Shown in pieces: positions 24,831-33,048 of a DNA stretch of 64,000 nucleotides. The stretch is from Bradyrhizobium sp. 138 (GTDB taxonomy: Bacteria > Pseudomonadota > Alphaproteobacteria > Rhizobiales > Xanthobacteraceae). The DNA lies in the NCBI RefSeq assembly GCF_023074075.1, contig NZ_JADPKT010000033.1:124001-188000 (forward strand), given 5' to 3'. The translations under genes were made by a program, and so were the position numbers. Numbering within the stretch: position 1 is the stretch's first letter; each line of letters begins with the position of its first letter. The notes below the pieces were generated by a model that was given only the letters and a program-made list of their open reading frames with translations, made no database searches and was not told the DNA's origin.

Positions 24831-27134
24831 CTACCAGCGATAGCTCACCGTGCCCGTGACGGTGCGCGGGCTGGTGTATTGGCAGCCGCCATTCGTTGTG
24901 CAAGCGAGGGTGACGCGGTCGGCGATGTTCTTCACGTTCAATGCCAGGTTCACGCCCTTGGGTTGGCGATAGTGCAGGCCGGCATCGAACACGACGTAAC
25001 CCTCGTTGACGATGGTGTTGGCCGGATCGGCGAAGGTCGGCCCATTGTAGCGGACGCCGCCGCCAAGACCCCAGCCGTCGAAGGTGCCGCCCTGGACTGT
25101 GTAATCGACATAGGCCGACGCCATCTGGCGGGCCACGAGCGTCGGCACCTTCCCGAGATCGGCCCCGGTGCTCCGCGTCACCTTCACGTCCTGGTTGGTG
25201 TAGGTCGCCACGAGATTCAGCCCGGGCACGATCTGCGCCAGCGTCTCGAACTCGATGCCGCGCGAGTTCACCTCGCCGAGCTGGACGGAATAGCCGAGAT
25301 TTACGGGATCGGACGTGAGCGAATTCTGCCGCGTCAAGTCGTACAGCGCCAAAGTCATCAGCAGCGTCCGCGACGGCTGGTACTTCACGCCGACTTCATG
25401 CTGCTGCGCCGTCGTCGGCTTGAACGGTTTCACCGCGACATCCGTACCCGGCGTCGGCAGGAACGATTCCGAATAGCTGTAATAGGGCGCCACTCCGGAA
25501 TCGAACACGTAGGAGACCGCCCCGCGCTTTGTGAAGGCGGTGTCCTTGGTGTCGGTGGTCTTGTTGGTCAGCAAGGCATAGGTGTTCTGATCGGACGCGT
25601 CGTAGCGTCCGCCCAGTGTGAAGATCCAGTTCTGGATTTTCATCTGGTCCTGCACATAGACCCCGACCTGGTCGATCGTCTGGTTCGCCGAGGGGGTGGT
25701 GAGCAAAGTCGGATCCGCGATGGCCTGGTTGTAGACCGGATTGATCTTGCTGAGTGAAGGCGCATTTCCGGAATAGGTCCGGTCCGTCATGTTGAACGTC
25801 AAATAGTCGATGCCGGATACCACCGTATGCTGAAGCGGCCCCGTGCTGAACTTGCCGATCAGGTGGTTGTCGGTCGACAGCGTGTCGACCTGCTCCCGTA
25901 TGCGCATTGCACGCCGCGGAAAGACCGTGGCCGTATCGAGCGGACTTCCGATGAACGTCAGATAGCGATAGTCGAGCTCGCTGTGGCCGTAGCGGGCTTT
26001 CGATTCGAAGATCAAATTGTTGCTGAAGCGATGCTCGAACTGGTAGCCGACACGCTCCTGCTCCTGGTCGAACTTGTTGTAGCTGGGATCACCGAGAAAC
26101 AGCGGCAGCGCTGTGATACCTGTGATCTTTCCGCCGCTCAGATGAGCCACCGACAGTGGAAAGGCGTTGCCGGTCAGATCGTGGGTATAGTCGGCAAGAA
26201 TGGTCAACGTCGTATCGTTGGTCGGCTTCCAGGTCACGGCCGGCGCAATATAGGTCCGGTTGTCCTTCACGAAATTCGAGAAATTGGCGATCTGCGCATC
26301 GGAATCCCTGAACACGCCGGTCAACCGGTAGAGCAACGTGCCATCCTTGGTCGCGGGACCGCCGACGTCGAATGCGCCCTGAAACCGGTCGTAATTGCCG
26401 AACTGACCGACGATCTCGCCGAAGGCACGCTCGGGCGGCCGCTTGCTGATGACGTGGACGAGGCCGCCCGGTGCGCCCTGCCCGTACATGACCGAGCTCG
26501 GTCCCTTGATGACGTCGATGCGTTCGAAGCCGTAGGGCTCGTTGCGGAACAGCGAGAAGAAAGCGGGATCGCCGACCTCTCGCAGTCCGTCGCGATAGGC
26601 GCCGTAGCCGTTGTTGTCGAAGCCTCGGATAAAAACGTTGTCGAACCGCGGGTCCTTGCCGCCCGGTTGCACCGCGAGACCCGCAACATATTGTAATCCT
26701 TCGGCGAGCGTCGTGACCGAGCGGGCGTCGAGCTGATCGCGGCTGACGACCGAGACGGATTGCGGTGTCTCGAGGATTGGTACGTCAGACTTCATCGCAG
26801 CCCAGCTGACGACGGGTACGAACCCCCTCACCGGGTCCGTCCCGCGTTCCGCAGCAACGGCAGCTGGTTGAGCGACGACCTGGGTCGCCTGTCGCGCCGC
26901 CCGCGAGCGCGCGCGTCCGGCGCCGGCAGATCGCGAGTTGCGCGGTGCCGTAACCTGGCGCTTGTTCGCGCCGCTTTGCTCGACCACGACAGGTGGAAGA
27001 TCGGATGCTCCGCTCGTGCTCTGGGCATGCACGTTGCCGCCGAAGACGATGGCTGGGGGAAGCGCGAGAAGACCGCACAACATTGACACGCGCCCGCGCT
27101 TCGTTGCGCGTACGTCAAACACGAATTCCAGCAT
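24831..27134 (-). CDS. TonB-dependent siderophore receptor
   Basis: A 767-residue outer-membrane receptor. A signal peptide (about residues 17-38) precedes a short Arg/Ala/Gln-rich linker and a plug domain (PVLETPQSVSVVSRDQLDARS; RIDVIKGPSSVMYGQGAPGG). The beta barrel follows and ends GTVSYRW with the terminal aromatic residue. FhuA/FpvA-type plug features indicate uptake of a ferri-siderophore powered by TonB. No FecIR or extra signalling domain is evident. It heads an operon with the PepSY protein and the small membrane protein. An internal start at 27083 is possible. Confidence 0.93.
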   Translation of the reverse strand: MLEFVFDVRATKRGRVSMLCGLLALPPAIVFGGNVHAQSTSGASDLPPVVVEQSGANKRQVTAPRNSRSAGAGRARSRAARQATQVVAQPAAVAAERGTDPVRGFVPVVSWAAMKSDVPILETPQSVSVVSRDQLDARSVTTLAEGLQYVAGLAVQPGGKDPRFDNVFIRGFDNNGYGAYRDGLREVGDPAFFSLFRNEPYGFERIDVIKGPSSVMYGQGAPGGLVHVISKRPPERAFGEIVGQFGNYDRFQGAFDVGGPATKDGTLLYRLTGVFRDSDAQIANFSNFVKDNRTYIAPAVTWKPTNDTTLTILADYTHDLTGNAFPLSVAHLSGGKITGITALPLFLGDPSYNKFDQEQERVGYQFEHRFSNNLIFESKARYGHSELDYRYLTFIGSPLDTATVFPRRAMRIREQVDTLSTDNHLIGKFSTGPLQHTVVSGIDYLTFNMTDRTYSGNAPSLSKINPVYNQAIADPTLLTTPSANQTIDQVGVYVQDQMKIQNWIFTLGGRYDASDQNTYALLTNKTTDTKDTAFTKRGAVSYVFDSGVAPYYSYSESFLPTPGTDVAVKPFKPTTAQQHEVGVKYQPSRTLLMTLALYDLTRQNSLTSDPVNLGYSVQLGEVNSRGIEFETLAQIVPGLNLVATYTNQDVKVTRSTGADLGKVPTLVARQMASAYVDYTVQGGTFDGWGLGGGVRYNGPTFADPANTIVNEGYVVFDAGLHYRQPKGVNLALNVKNIADRVTLACTTNGGCQYTSPRTVTGTVSYRW

Positions 27135-27218
27135 TCCCAGTCCCCGAATTTACGGGGACGACCATGCAGAGACTCCGAACGCACAATCAAAGTCTTTTGG
27201 ACGTTCGCGCCGTAGAAT

Positions 27219-27500
27219 CTATTTAGACTGGACCCGTTCTAATGAAATGACGTCAGCGTCTCGCGCTCGCCTTCCGCTGGCTGCATGAATTCCGGCGCTG
27301 ACGATTTCACCGCCGCACTCGCCGTGTTCTGCCCTCACGTCTTCCGCCGCAGGCTCGAGACTTCCAGCCCCCACGATGGCCGTCACGAGCAGGACGGCGA
27401 CGAAGGTCTGGATGATGGTGAAGTTCAGGGCATCACGCGCGACGAACAGCGCGGAGACCGCGCCGGCGATGATAAAGACGACGCGAAAGATGATGCTCAT
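27219..27500 (-). CDS. Small membrane protein, 93 aa
   Basis: The start MSIIFRVVFIIAGAVSALF has a GGAG site about 9 bases upstream. Two hydrophobic helices (5-22 and 28-47, TIIQTFVAVLLVTAIVGAG) are followed by a hydrophilic tail of ~45 residues. The membrane part looks like a real conserved protein, while the tail (GIHAASGRRARDADVISLE) looks less so, and the gene may be elongated by loss of an earlier stop. It lies upstream of the TonB receptor on the same strand. Function is unknown. Confidence 0.5.
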   Translation of the reverse strand: MSIIFRVVFIIAGAVSALFVARDALNFTIIQTFVAVLLVTAIVGAGSLEPAAEDVRAEHGECGGEIVSAGIHAASGRRARDADVISLERVQSK

Positions 27501-27757
27501 GATCAGGTCTCCGATCAGCACGACCTGGAGCCACCTCACCCCTGACATCGGGGCGCAACGCTCTTCGGCAGTCATGCAGGCAAACAGTACCGGCCAGCAC
27601 CGGCACGGATTTGCGGCATGTCAAGCCGAGCCTGGGACGCGATGTCGCTGGCCCGCCGACCCCTTGCTTGCTTCAAAAGACAGATCGGCGATCAGTGTGG
27701 CCGGGCATGACGGGCGTGTGACTCGTATGCGAAAATGACGCCGCAGCAAGAAATAAA

Positions 27758-27776
27758 GTTCCCGCTCGACGGGAAC
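27758..27776. other. Palindrome in the 27501-27918 intergenic gap
   Basis: GTTCCCG-CTCGA-CGGGAAC, a perfect 7-bp inverted repeat, stands in a 418-base gap between divergent genes. No open frame with a plausible ribosome site was found in the gap. It may be an operator or an RNA hairpin ahead of the gene at 27919. Confidence 0.35.
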
Positions 27777-27918
27777 CCAAGCGATTCCACAATCTCACAC
27801 GTTTTATTAACGCTCTCGCCCCCTACTAGCGCAAACATCTCGGCACAACCTCCAAAATCTCCGTCCAGACCACGGGCGGAGACGCGGACGAGTCGTGCCT
27901 GCCAGAGGGCGCCATCTC

Positions 27919-28833
27919 ATGAACCTGCGGGCATCCATCATCGCGACGTGCATCGGCGCAGCATTCTTCGGGGCTGGCTACGTGTGGAACTACCAACCCG
28001 ACATCGTCAATCCCGATGAAATATGGAGCCTGTTTCAATCCGAGCATCGCAAGGCCCGGGCGGCGGTCTCTCGCATGCTCATTGAGCCGCATTCGGCTCA
28101 GTTCAGCGGCCTGCGAACGGTCGAGGCAGACGCTGCGCGATACGTATGCGGCGCCGTGAAAGCGAAGAACAAGACCGGCCACTCCATCGATGCCGCGTTC
28201 GTTTACACCGTCGCCAGCGATCTCGCCCGGGTCGACGACGACGGCCGGATTACGTCCCAACACACGCCTTACAAGTCGTGCCCGATCGCAGCCGACGTCA
28301 GGACTGCCGAACAACAACTGCCGATCTCCCCCGGCGCGCTGGCGGTGGCCAAGGCCGTCGGGAAGGTGATCCCTCAATCCAGCGGCGGGACAATGGAGCA
28401 ACAGCTTGGCCAACTCGCCGCGCAGACAGCAGCAGTCGCGCCGGGATCGGTCTCCTCGTCGGGTCCGGCCGGGCCGGGACCGGCACTGACTGGACAGCCT
28501 TCGGGCTCGCAGGTGAGGGCCGCACCCGACAGCGAACCGACCTGGCAGGCCGATCGGCCACCGATCGCATGGCCGGCGCTCGGCTCAGATCAATGCCCGG
28601 CGAAATCGACGCAGCAGCGGACGGCCGCTGAAGCCTTGGCTCTTGCGAAGGAGATCGAGGCCCGCTGGGAGCAATCGCGGAAATTGCAAGCTCCGACGAA
28701 ACGCGTGTTGTCGGAAGAGATCAAGCAAGCACGCTGCGCGCTGCTAGCGATCGATCCCGCTGACAAGGCGTATCCGCAGGCTTGGGCGGCCTTCGTGCGG
28801 CTGCGGAACATCGATCGGGACCCGGCCGGCTGA
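27919..28833 (+). CDS. Hypothetical protein with N-terminal membrane anchor, 304 aa
   Basis: Begins MNLRASIIATCIGAAFFGAGYVW, a signal anchor. A conserved-looking domain (residues ~45-125: SRMLIEPHSAQFSGLRTVEADAARYVCGAVKAKN) follows, then a Pro/Gly/Ser-rich linker and a helical C-terminal region (AAEALALAKEIEARWEQSR). The pattern HSAQFSGLR...YVCGAVKAKN resembles small periplasmic domains common in alphaproteobacterial hypothetical proteins. A purine-rich AGAGGG precedes the ATG. Function is unknown. Confidence 0.65.
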   Translation: MNLRASIIATCIGAAFFGAGYVWNYQPDIVNPDEIWSLFQSEHRKARAAVSRMLIEPHSAQFSGLRTVEADAARYVCGAVKAKNKTGHSIDAAFVYTVASDLARVDDDGRITSQHTPYKSCPIAADVRTAEQQLPISPGALAVAKAVGKVIPQSSGGTMEQQLGQLAAQTAAVAPGSVSSSGPAGPGPALTGQPSGSQVRAAPDSEPTWQADRPPIAWPALGSDQCPAKSTQQRTAAEALALAKEIEARWEQSRKLQAPTKRVLSEEIKQARCALLAIDPADKAYPQAWAAFVRLRNIDRDPAG

Positions 28834-28884
28834 AGCCATGCGTTCGCGCGCAGCGATGCAATTGCCGCGCGATGGCGGCGCTCT

Positions 28885-28913
28885 CTAATCATCGTCCGCC
28901 GGACCGCACCAGC
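28885..28913. repeat. Displaced copy of the ParB-like gene 3' end (29 bp)
   Basis: These 29 bases are identical to 29529-29557, the last eight codons plus stop of the ParB-like gene (encoding ...WCGPADDD), in the same orientation. The copy is followed by no further obvious homology. The stretch 28834-28927 otherwise holds nothing recognisable. Confidence 0.7.
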
Positions 28914-28927
28914 GAGGCGCTTTGCCG

Positions 28928-29071
28928 CTAGCGCTTCGCCATCAACTCGAGCGCCGGAGCAAAGCGCTCCGCGAACGTCAACGACTTGGTGTGGTGAACG
29001 GCGGCAAACGATGCCGAGATTCCCGCCGAAGCAACCGCGAGCAAGGCAATTACGAAAACCAGACGGCGCAT
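28928..29071 (-). CDS. Small secreted or membrane-anchored protein, 47 aa
   Basis: Reads MRRLVFVIALLAVASAGISA then SFAAVHHTKSLTFAERFAPA and ends LELMAKR. The N-terminus is a textbook signal peptide, and a CAGGAGGCGAAC ribosome site precedes the ATG. The mature part would be only about 25 residues. It has no recognisable family, but the ribosome site and signal sequence make it credible. Confidence 0.6.
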   Translation of the reverse strand: MRRLVFVIALLAVASAGISASFAAVHHTKSLTFAERFAPALELMAKR

Positions 29072-29339
29072 GTTCGCCTCCTGTGTGAGCTCGACTACGC
29101 CATAGAGTTGCGACGGCTCTGTTTCAGGACGGTTTCATCGACGTAGATTTTGATTTCGCTCAAGCGGCTGTGATGAGACGCGGCTTATCTGGGCACGTGC
29201 CGCAACCAACTAACAATGGTCGACGTATTTTGCAGCGGATCGCCGGCGATGTCGCAAATTCTACGGCGCGGCCGCAAGCCCTGGGCGCAGCGGCGACAAG
29301 CAGCGTTCGCTGGAACGGGAGTCATCAAGGAATACTCAA

Positions 29340-29495
29340 ATGAAAGTCGTGATCCAGAAGCTCAATGGCCTGTGGCACCTCATCATCGGGTCGTGCCGGA
29401 TCCGAACGCCTTTCCTGGACACCCAGGACCGCGCGCTGGTGATCACCTACGCCCGCCGCGCCTACCCCGGCGCCAGGATCTTCCAGCGCGATTGA
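29340..29495 (+). CDS. Small basic protein, 51 aa, unknown
   Basis: Reads MKVVIQKLNGLWHLIIGSCR, continues with RTPFLDTQDRALVITYARRA and ends GARIFQRD. AAGGA lies 9 bases before the ATG. The alternating pattern suggests a small beta-alpha protein rather than a disordered one. It is convergent with the ParB-like gene. I recall no characterised homologue. Confidence 0.55.
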   Translation: MKVVIQKLNGLWHLIIGSCRIRTPFLDTQDRALVITYARRAYPGARIFQRD

Positions 29496-29528
29496 TGTGA
29501 AGCATCACGACACGAGATTTCCGCCGTC

Positions 29529-30158
29529 CTAATCATCGTCCGCCGGACCGCACCAGCCGGGCAGATAGATCGCATCCTTGCTCTTGGCCGCGGCCATCGC
29601 CTTCTCCACGGCCTTGTCGAAATCGGCCGCCACCACCTTCCGCGAGAGCTTTCGGCGCAGGAAGTCGGCCCACAGAAATTCGGAGAACGGCGTGGTGTCC
29701 TTGGCGAAGCCGCCGATGCGGCGCAATTCGCCGGCAAGGCTACGGAACGGATCGTCCTTGAGATCGGCGATCGATTTCGGCAGGTCGCGGAACCGCCGCC
29801 GCTCGCCCTTGGCGTCGTAAGGGTAGACCCAGCGCTTGTTGTCCATCACGCCCCAAAACGCCTCGCGCTCGACCATGCGGAGGTCGCCGACGATGGTCAC
29901 CAGCACCTCCTTGACGCCTTCATCGTGCAGCGCGCGGCCGAGATGATGATGGTCGATCACGTAATAGCGCGCGTCCGGGCCGTAGACGACGGGGATCATG
30001 TGCTTGCCGAGCAGATCGGCCTGCTTCTTCTTGCCATGCTCGCGCCAGCGCTTGCGCTTCTCCTTGACCTCGCGCATGCCGACCGTCATCTGCGTCGGCC
30101 GGAGCGACAGGATCGGGACCGGATGCACTCTCGGCTCGCGCGCGTTGGTCGTGGTCAT
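29529..30158 (-). CDS. ParB-like nuclease-domain protein (ParBc_2)
   Basis: A 209-residue protein of the stand-alone ParB-like family. The N-terminal PVPILSLRPTQMTVGMREVKEK and VIDHHHLGRALHDEGVKEV correspond to the ParB/Srx fold, with a His-rich motif (DHHHL) replacing the usual nucleotide-contact residues. It is not the chromosome-partition ParB: there is no HTH domain and no ParA partner. Its function is unknown. The start at 30158 has GAGGGG ahead. The last 29 bases occur a second time at 28885-28913. Confidence 0.78.
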   Translation of the reverse strand: MTTTNAREPRVHPVPILSLRPTQMTVGMREVKEKRKRWREHGKKKQADLLGKHMIPVVYGPDARYYVIDHHHLGRALHDEGVKEVLVTIVGDLRMVEREAFWGVMDNKRWVYPYDAKGERRRFRDLPKSIADLKDDPFRSLAGELRRIGGFAKDTTPFSEFLWADFLRRKLSRKVVAADFDKAVEKAMAAAKSKDAIYLPGWCGPADDD

Positions 30159-30496
30159 GGTCGAAGGCCCCTCGCATGGTTGCAACTGCGGTCCAGGTTC
30201 CCCCGACTATGACATGGGCCATGCGGCGGCAACACGTGCTCGGAAGGACGCGGAGATCACAAGCCGATGTGGACGGCAAAGGAAGGCGTGACGTCCTTGG
30301 CCATTGCTACGCCCGTTGTTGCAACGCACCCCTCGGGCCCTGCCGCCGGCATGACGGCTGGTTCCGCAGTTGCTCCACACCGATCCATGCTCAAATAGTG
30401 CGCGCGCACGAATGCACGCAGGCATTGCGAATATTTTCTGCAACGTGTTCACCTCCTGTGCTATCTAAAACCGCTGCTTCGGAGTGATCCCTCCCC
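30159..30496. other. Intergenic gap with a perfect Shine-Dalgarno sequence
   Basis: This 338-base gap lies between the divergent ParB-like gene and the gene at 30497. On the minus strand AGGAGGTGA (30457-30449) is followed after five bases by TTG (30443), opening a frame of about 78 codons to 30207. The peptide is Arg- and Cys-rich and does not look like a conserved protein. Nothing else was recognised. Confidence 0.3.
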
Positions 30497-30838
30497 ATGA
30501 ATAACCAGCGGCCCATCAGCTCTGACGACGAGCACCGGGTGCTCCAGTTCAGGCCGCGCACCTCTCCCTCCCCGACGGCCCACCGCGGCAGCGGCTCCGT
30601 GCAGCCGATGCGCGTCGCGCCCGAACGGCTGGACCTGTCACGCTACGAGCAGCCCCGCGCCGAGCCGGACGATTTCCGCCATCGCATGCTCGCCAACATC
30701 GCCGCGCTGGCCTTCACCATCGCGCTGACCGCAATCGGAATCTGGCTCGCGGTCAGCATCGCCGACCTGCGCCGGACCCAGGATTGCGTGCTGATGGGCC
30801 GTCGCGACTGCGTCAAGATCACGACGCCGCATATCTAG
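30497..30838 (+). CDS. Hypothetical single-span membrane protein, 113 aa
   Basis: A hydrophilic N-terminal region of ~65 residues (VLQFRPRTSPSPTAH; LDLSRYEQPRAEPDDF) is followed by one membrane helix (70-92, ALAFTIALTAIGIWLAV) and a short tail with two cysteines (TQDCVLMGRRDCVKI). The tail probably faces the periplasm. It looks like a typical conserved alphaproteobacterial small membrane protein; function is unknown. It stands ahead of, but 222 bases from, the acpXL operon. Confidence 0.65.
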   Translation: MNNQRPISSDDEHRVLQFRPRTSPSPTAHRGSGSVQPMRVAPERLDLSRYEQPRAEPDDFRHRMLANIAALAFTIALTAIGIWLAVSIADLRRTQDCVLMGRRDCVKITTPHI

Positions 30839-31060
30839 GCCCGATCTATCGCCGGCCTCCGGCGGAAACGGCTCCGGCGGGCATCCCCAGCCCCGTCTCC
30901 TCGCCTGTCCGGCTCCATTGAACTCAGGGCGGCGCTCCGATATACGGGCTTTCGACCCGGCCAGAGGGGGGTTTGAGGGCGTCATCAGGGGCGCGATGCC
31001 CACCCACCGTGCCACTCTGGATAATCTGACAAATACCCGCAATATATCAAAGGCTTAGTG

Positions 31061-31348
31061 ATGTCTTCCACATTCGATCAGGTCGCCACGATCATCGCTG
31101 AAACCTGCGACATCCCGCGCGACACGATCACGCCGGATAGCCATGCCATCGACGATCTCGGCATCGACAGCCTCGATTTCCTCGACATCGCGTTCGCGAT
31201 CGACAAGCAGTTCGGCATCAAGCTTCCGCTGGAAAAGTGGACCCAGGAGGTCAACGACGGCAAAGCGACCACCGAGCAATATTTCGTGCTGAAGAATCTG
31301 TGCGCCCGCATCGACGAACTGGTTGCGGCCAAGGGCGCGAGCGCCTAA
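31061..31348 (+). CDS. acpXL: Acyl carrier protein for very-long-chain fatty acids
   Basis: A 95-residue specialised acyl carrier protein. The phosphopantetheine serine lies in [13 protein letters not shown] (~S38). The length, longer than the ~78 residues of AcpP, and the position at the head of this gene set identify AcpXL. It carries the growing C26-C28 hydroxylated chain destined for lipid A. An AAGG site precedes the ATG at 31061. It begins a compact operon running to lpxXL. Confidence 0.93.
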   Translation: MSSTFDQVATIIAETCDIPRDTITPDSHAIDDLGIDSLDFLDIAFAIDKQFGIKLPLEKWTQEVNDGKATTEQYFVLKNLCARIDELVAAKGASA

Positions 31349-31358
31349 GCGCGCGGTC

Positions 31359-31829
31359 ATGCAACTCGAATACTTCCACATGATCGATCGCATCGTCGAC
31401 CTCAAGGTCGACGAGAAGACGATCGTCGTCGAAGCCGTGGTCCCGAAGGAGAGCACCATCTTCGAGGGGCACTTCCCGGGCTACCCCTTGATGCCCGGCG
31501 TGCTCCTGATCGAATCGATGGCGCAGGCCTCGGGCTGGCTTCAGCTCGGCGTGTTCAAGTTCGAGCGCATGCCGATCCTTGCCGCCGTGAAGGAGGCCAA
31601 GGTCCGCGGTTCGGTCTATCCGGGCGATCTCATGAGCATCGAGGCGAGCCTCACGCATGAAGGCTCCGGCTATGCCATGACCGAGGCCAAGATCAGGGTT
31701 GGCGGCAAGCTGCGCGCCAACTCGGCGCTCACCTTCACGCTGATTCCCTTCCCCAATGCGGATATGCGCGGGTACATGGCGAAAGTCGCCGAGCGCGTCG
31801 GCTTTCCGCAACAGGCCGTATCGCCATGA
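31359..31829 (+). CDS. fabZXL: 3-Hydroxyacyl-ACP dehydratase of the VLCFA cluster
   Basis: A 156-residue FabZ-like hot-dog protein. The catalytic His is in FEGHFPGYPLMPGVL and the acid residue in LIESMAQASG. It removes water from 3-hydroxyacyl-AcpXL during chain extension. It starts 10 bases after acpXL and overlaps the next gene by four bases (ATGA), as expected for the tightly coupled lipid A VLCFA operon. Confidence 0.9.
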   Translation: MQLEYFHMIDRIVDLKVDEKTIVVEAVVPKESTIFEGHFPGYPLMPGVLLIESMAQASGWLQLGVFKFERMPILAAVKEAKVRGSVYPGDLMSIEASLTHEGSGYAMTEAKIRVGGKLRANSALTFTLIPFPNADMRGYMAKVAERVGFPQQAVSP

Positions 31830-33031
31830 CTGACACTGCGTCGAAGCCAGGCCAGACCGAAGTCTGGATCACCGGCATTGGACTCGCCACCTCGCTCGGC
31901 GAGGGCCTGGATGCCAACTGGGCCGCGCTTCAGGAGAAGCGCATCAATGTCGATGAGAAGGGTTTTGCACCCTACGTCGTGCATCCCTTGATGCCCGTTA
32001 CCTTCGACAGCCAGATCCCGAAGAAGGGCGACCAGCGCCAGATGGAAGCCTGGCAGCGCATCGGCACCTATGCCGCGGGCCTGGCGCTCGATTCCGCCGG
32101 GATCAAGGGCAACAAGGACATCCTGTCGAAGATCGACATGGTGGTGGCCGCCGGCGGCGGCGAGCGCGATCTTAACGTCGACACCGGCGTGCTGACCGCC
32201 GAGGCGAAGGGAGCGAACGCGCCCGGCTTCCTCAACGAACGGCTGATGAGCGATTTGCGCCCCACATTGTTCCTGGCGCAGCTCTCCAACTTGCTCGCCG
32301 GCAACATCGCCATCGTGCATGGTCTTGGCGGCACCTCGCGCACTTTCATGGGCGAAGAGGTCGCCGGCGCCGATGCCGCCCGCATTGCGCTGGCGCGCAT
32401 CGCCTCGGGCGAGAGCGACATCGCGCTGGTCGGCGGCTCGCACAATGGCGAGCGCAAGGACTTGCTGGTCCTCTACGAATTCGGCGATTTCAACCTGAAG
32501 GACAAGTTCGCCCCCGTGTGGGCGCGCACGGATCATCCCGGCTTCGCGCTCGGCTCGGCCGGCGCGTTCCTGGTGCTGGAATCGCGGGCGCATGCGGAAG
32601 CGCGCGGTGCAAAGCCGTTCGCGAAGCTGTCGAGCGTCGTTGCCGATCTCGCCCGGCGCAAGCAGGGTGGCGACATGACCGCGACGCTGGAGAAGCTTTG
32701 GGCAAAACTGCCCAAGCGCGAAGGCAAGGGCGCGATCATATCAGGCGCGACCGGTGCGGAGCCGGCCACGAGCGAGGAGCGCAGTTTCCTGAAGAGCCAT
32801 GCGGACCTTCCGGTGCGCTCGACCGGCACGATGTTCGGCCACACCATGGAGACGCAATTCCCGCTCGGGATCGCGCTCGCCGCGCTGTCGATCTCGCGCG
32901 GTGCGCTGTTCCCGCCGAACGATTCCACGGGCACCGAGATTGAAATGCAGGGAGCGCCCACCCAGATTGTGGTGGTGGGAGCCGGACACTGGCGCGGCGA
33001 AGGCATGGCGCTGGTCGAGGCAGTTGGCTAG
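31826..33031 (+). CDS. fabF2XL: Ketosynthase-like protein lacking the active-site Cys (FabF2)
   Basis: A 401-residue thiolase-fold protein of the 3-oxoacyl-ACP synthase II family. Where the catalytic ACASG loop should be, it reads AIVHGLGGTSRTFMGEE, with no Cys. Of the two catalytic histidines, only the second region (GTMFGHTMETQ) is retained. It therefore probably does not condense on its own. It may pair with the next gene product as a chain-length-factor-like subunit, as KS-beta does in type II polyketide systems. Part of the acpXL operon. Confidence 0.88.
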   Translation: MTDTASKPGQTEVWITGIGLATSLGEGLDANWAALQEKRINVDEKGFAPYVVHPLMPVTFDSQIPKKGDQRQMEAWQRIGTYAAGLALDSAGIKGNKDILSKIDMVVAAGGGERDLNVDTGVLTAEAKGANAPGFLNERLMSDLRPTLFLAQLSNLLAGNIAIVHGLGGTSRTFMGEEVAGADAARIALARIASGESDIALVGGSHNGERKDLLVLYEFGDFNLKDKFAPVWARTDHPGFALGSAGAFLVLESRAHAEARGAKPFAKLSSVVADLARRKQGGDMTATLEKLWAKLPKREGKGAIISGATGAEPATSEERSFLKSHADLPVRSTGTMFGHTMETQFPLGIALAALSISRGALFPPNDSTGTEIEMQGAPTQIVVVGAGHWRGEGMALVEAVG

Positions 33032-33048
33032 CTCACCGGGGGATCGAC

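Noticed and set aside
27222..27242. TTTAGA...TTCTAA inverted repeat upstream of the TonB receptor as an Irr/iron control element
   Set aside because: The half-sites are separated by nine bases, while known iron control elements have a much shorter spacer; the match is too weak to claim.
29529..30158. ParB-like gene as part of a plasmid or chromosome partition locus
   Set aside because: No ParA gene, no HTH domain and no parS-like sites; it belongs to the stand-alone ParB-like nuclease family.
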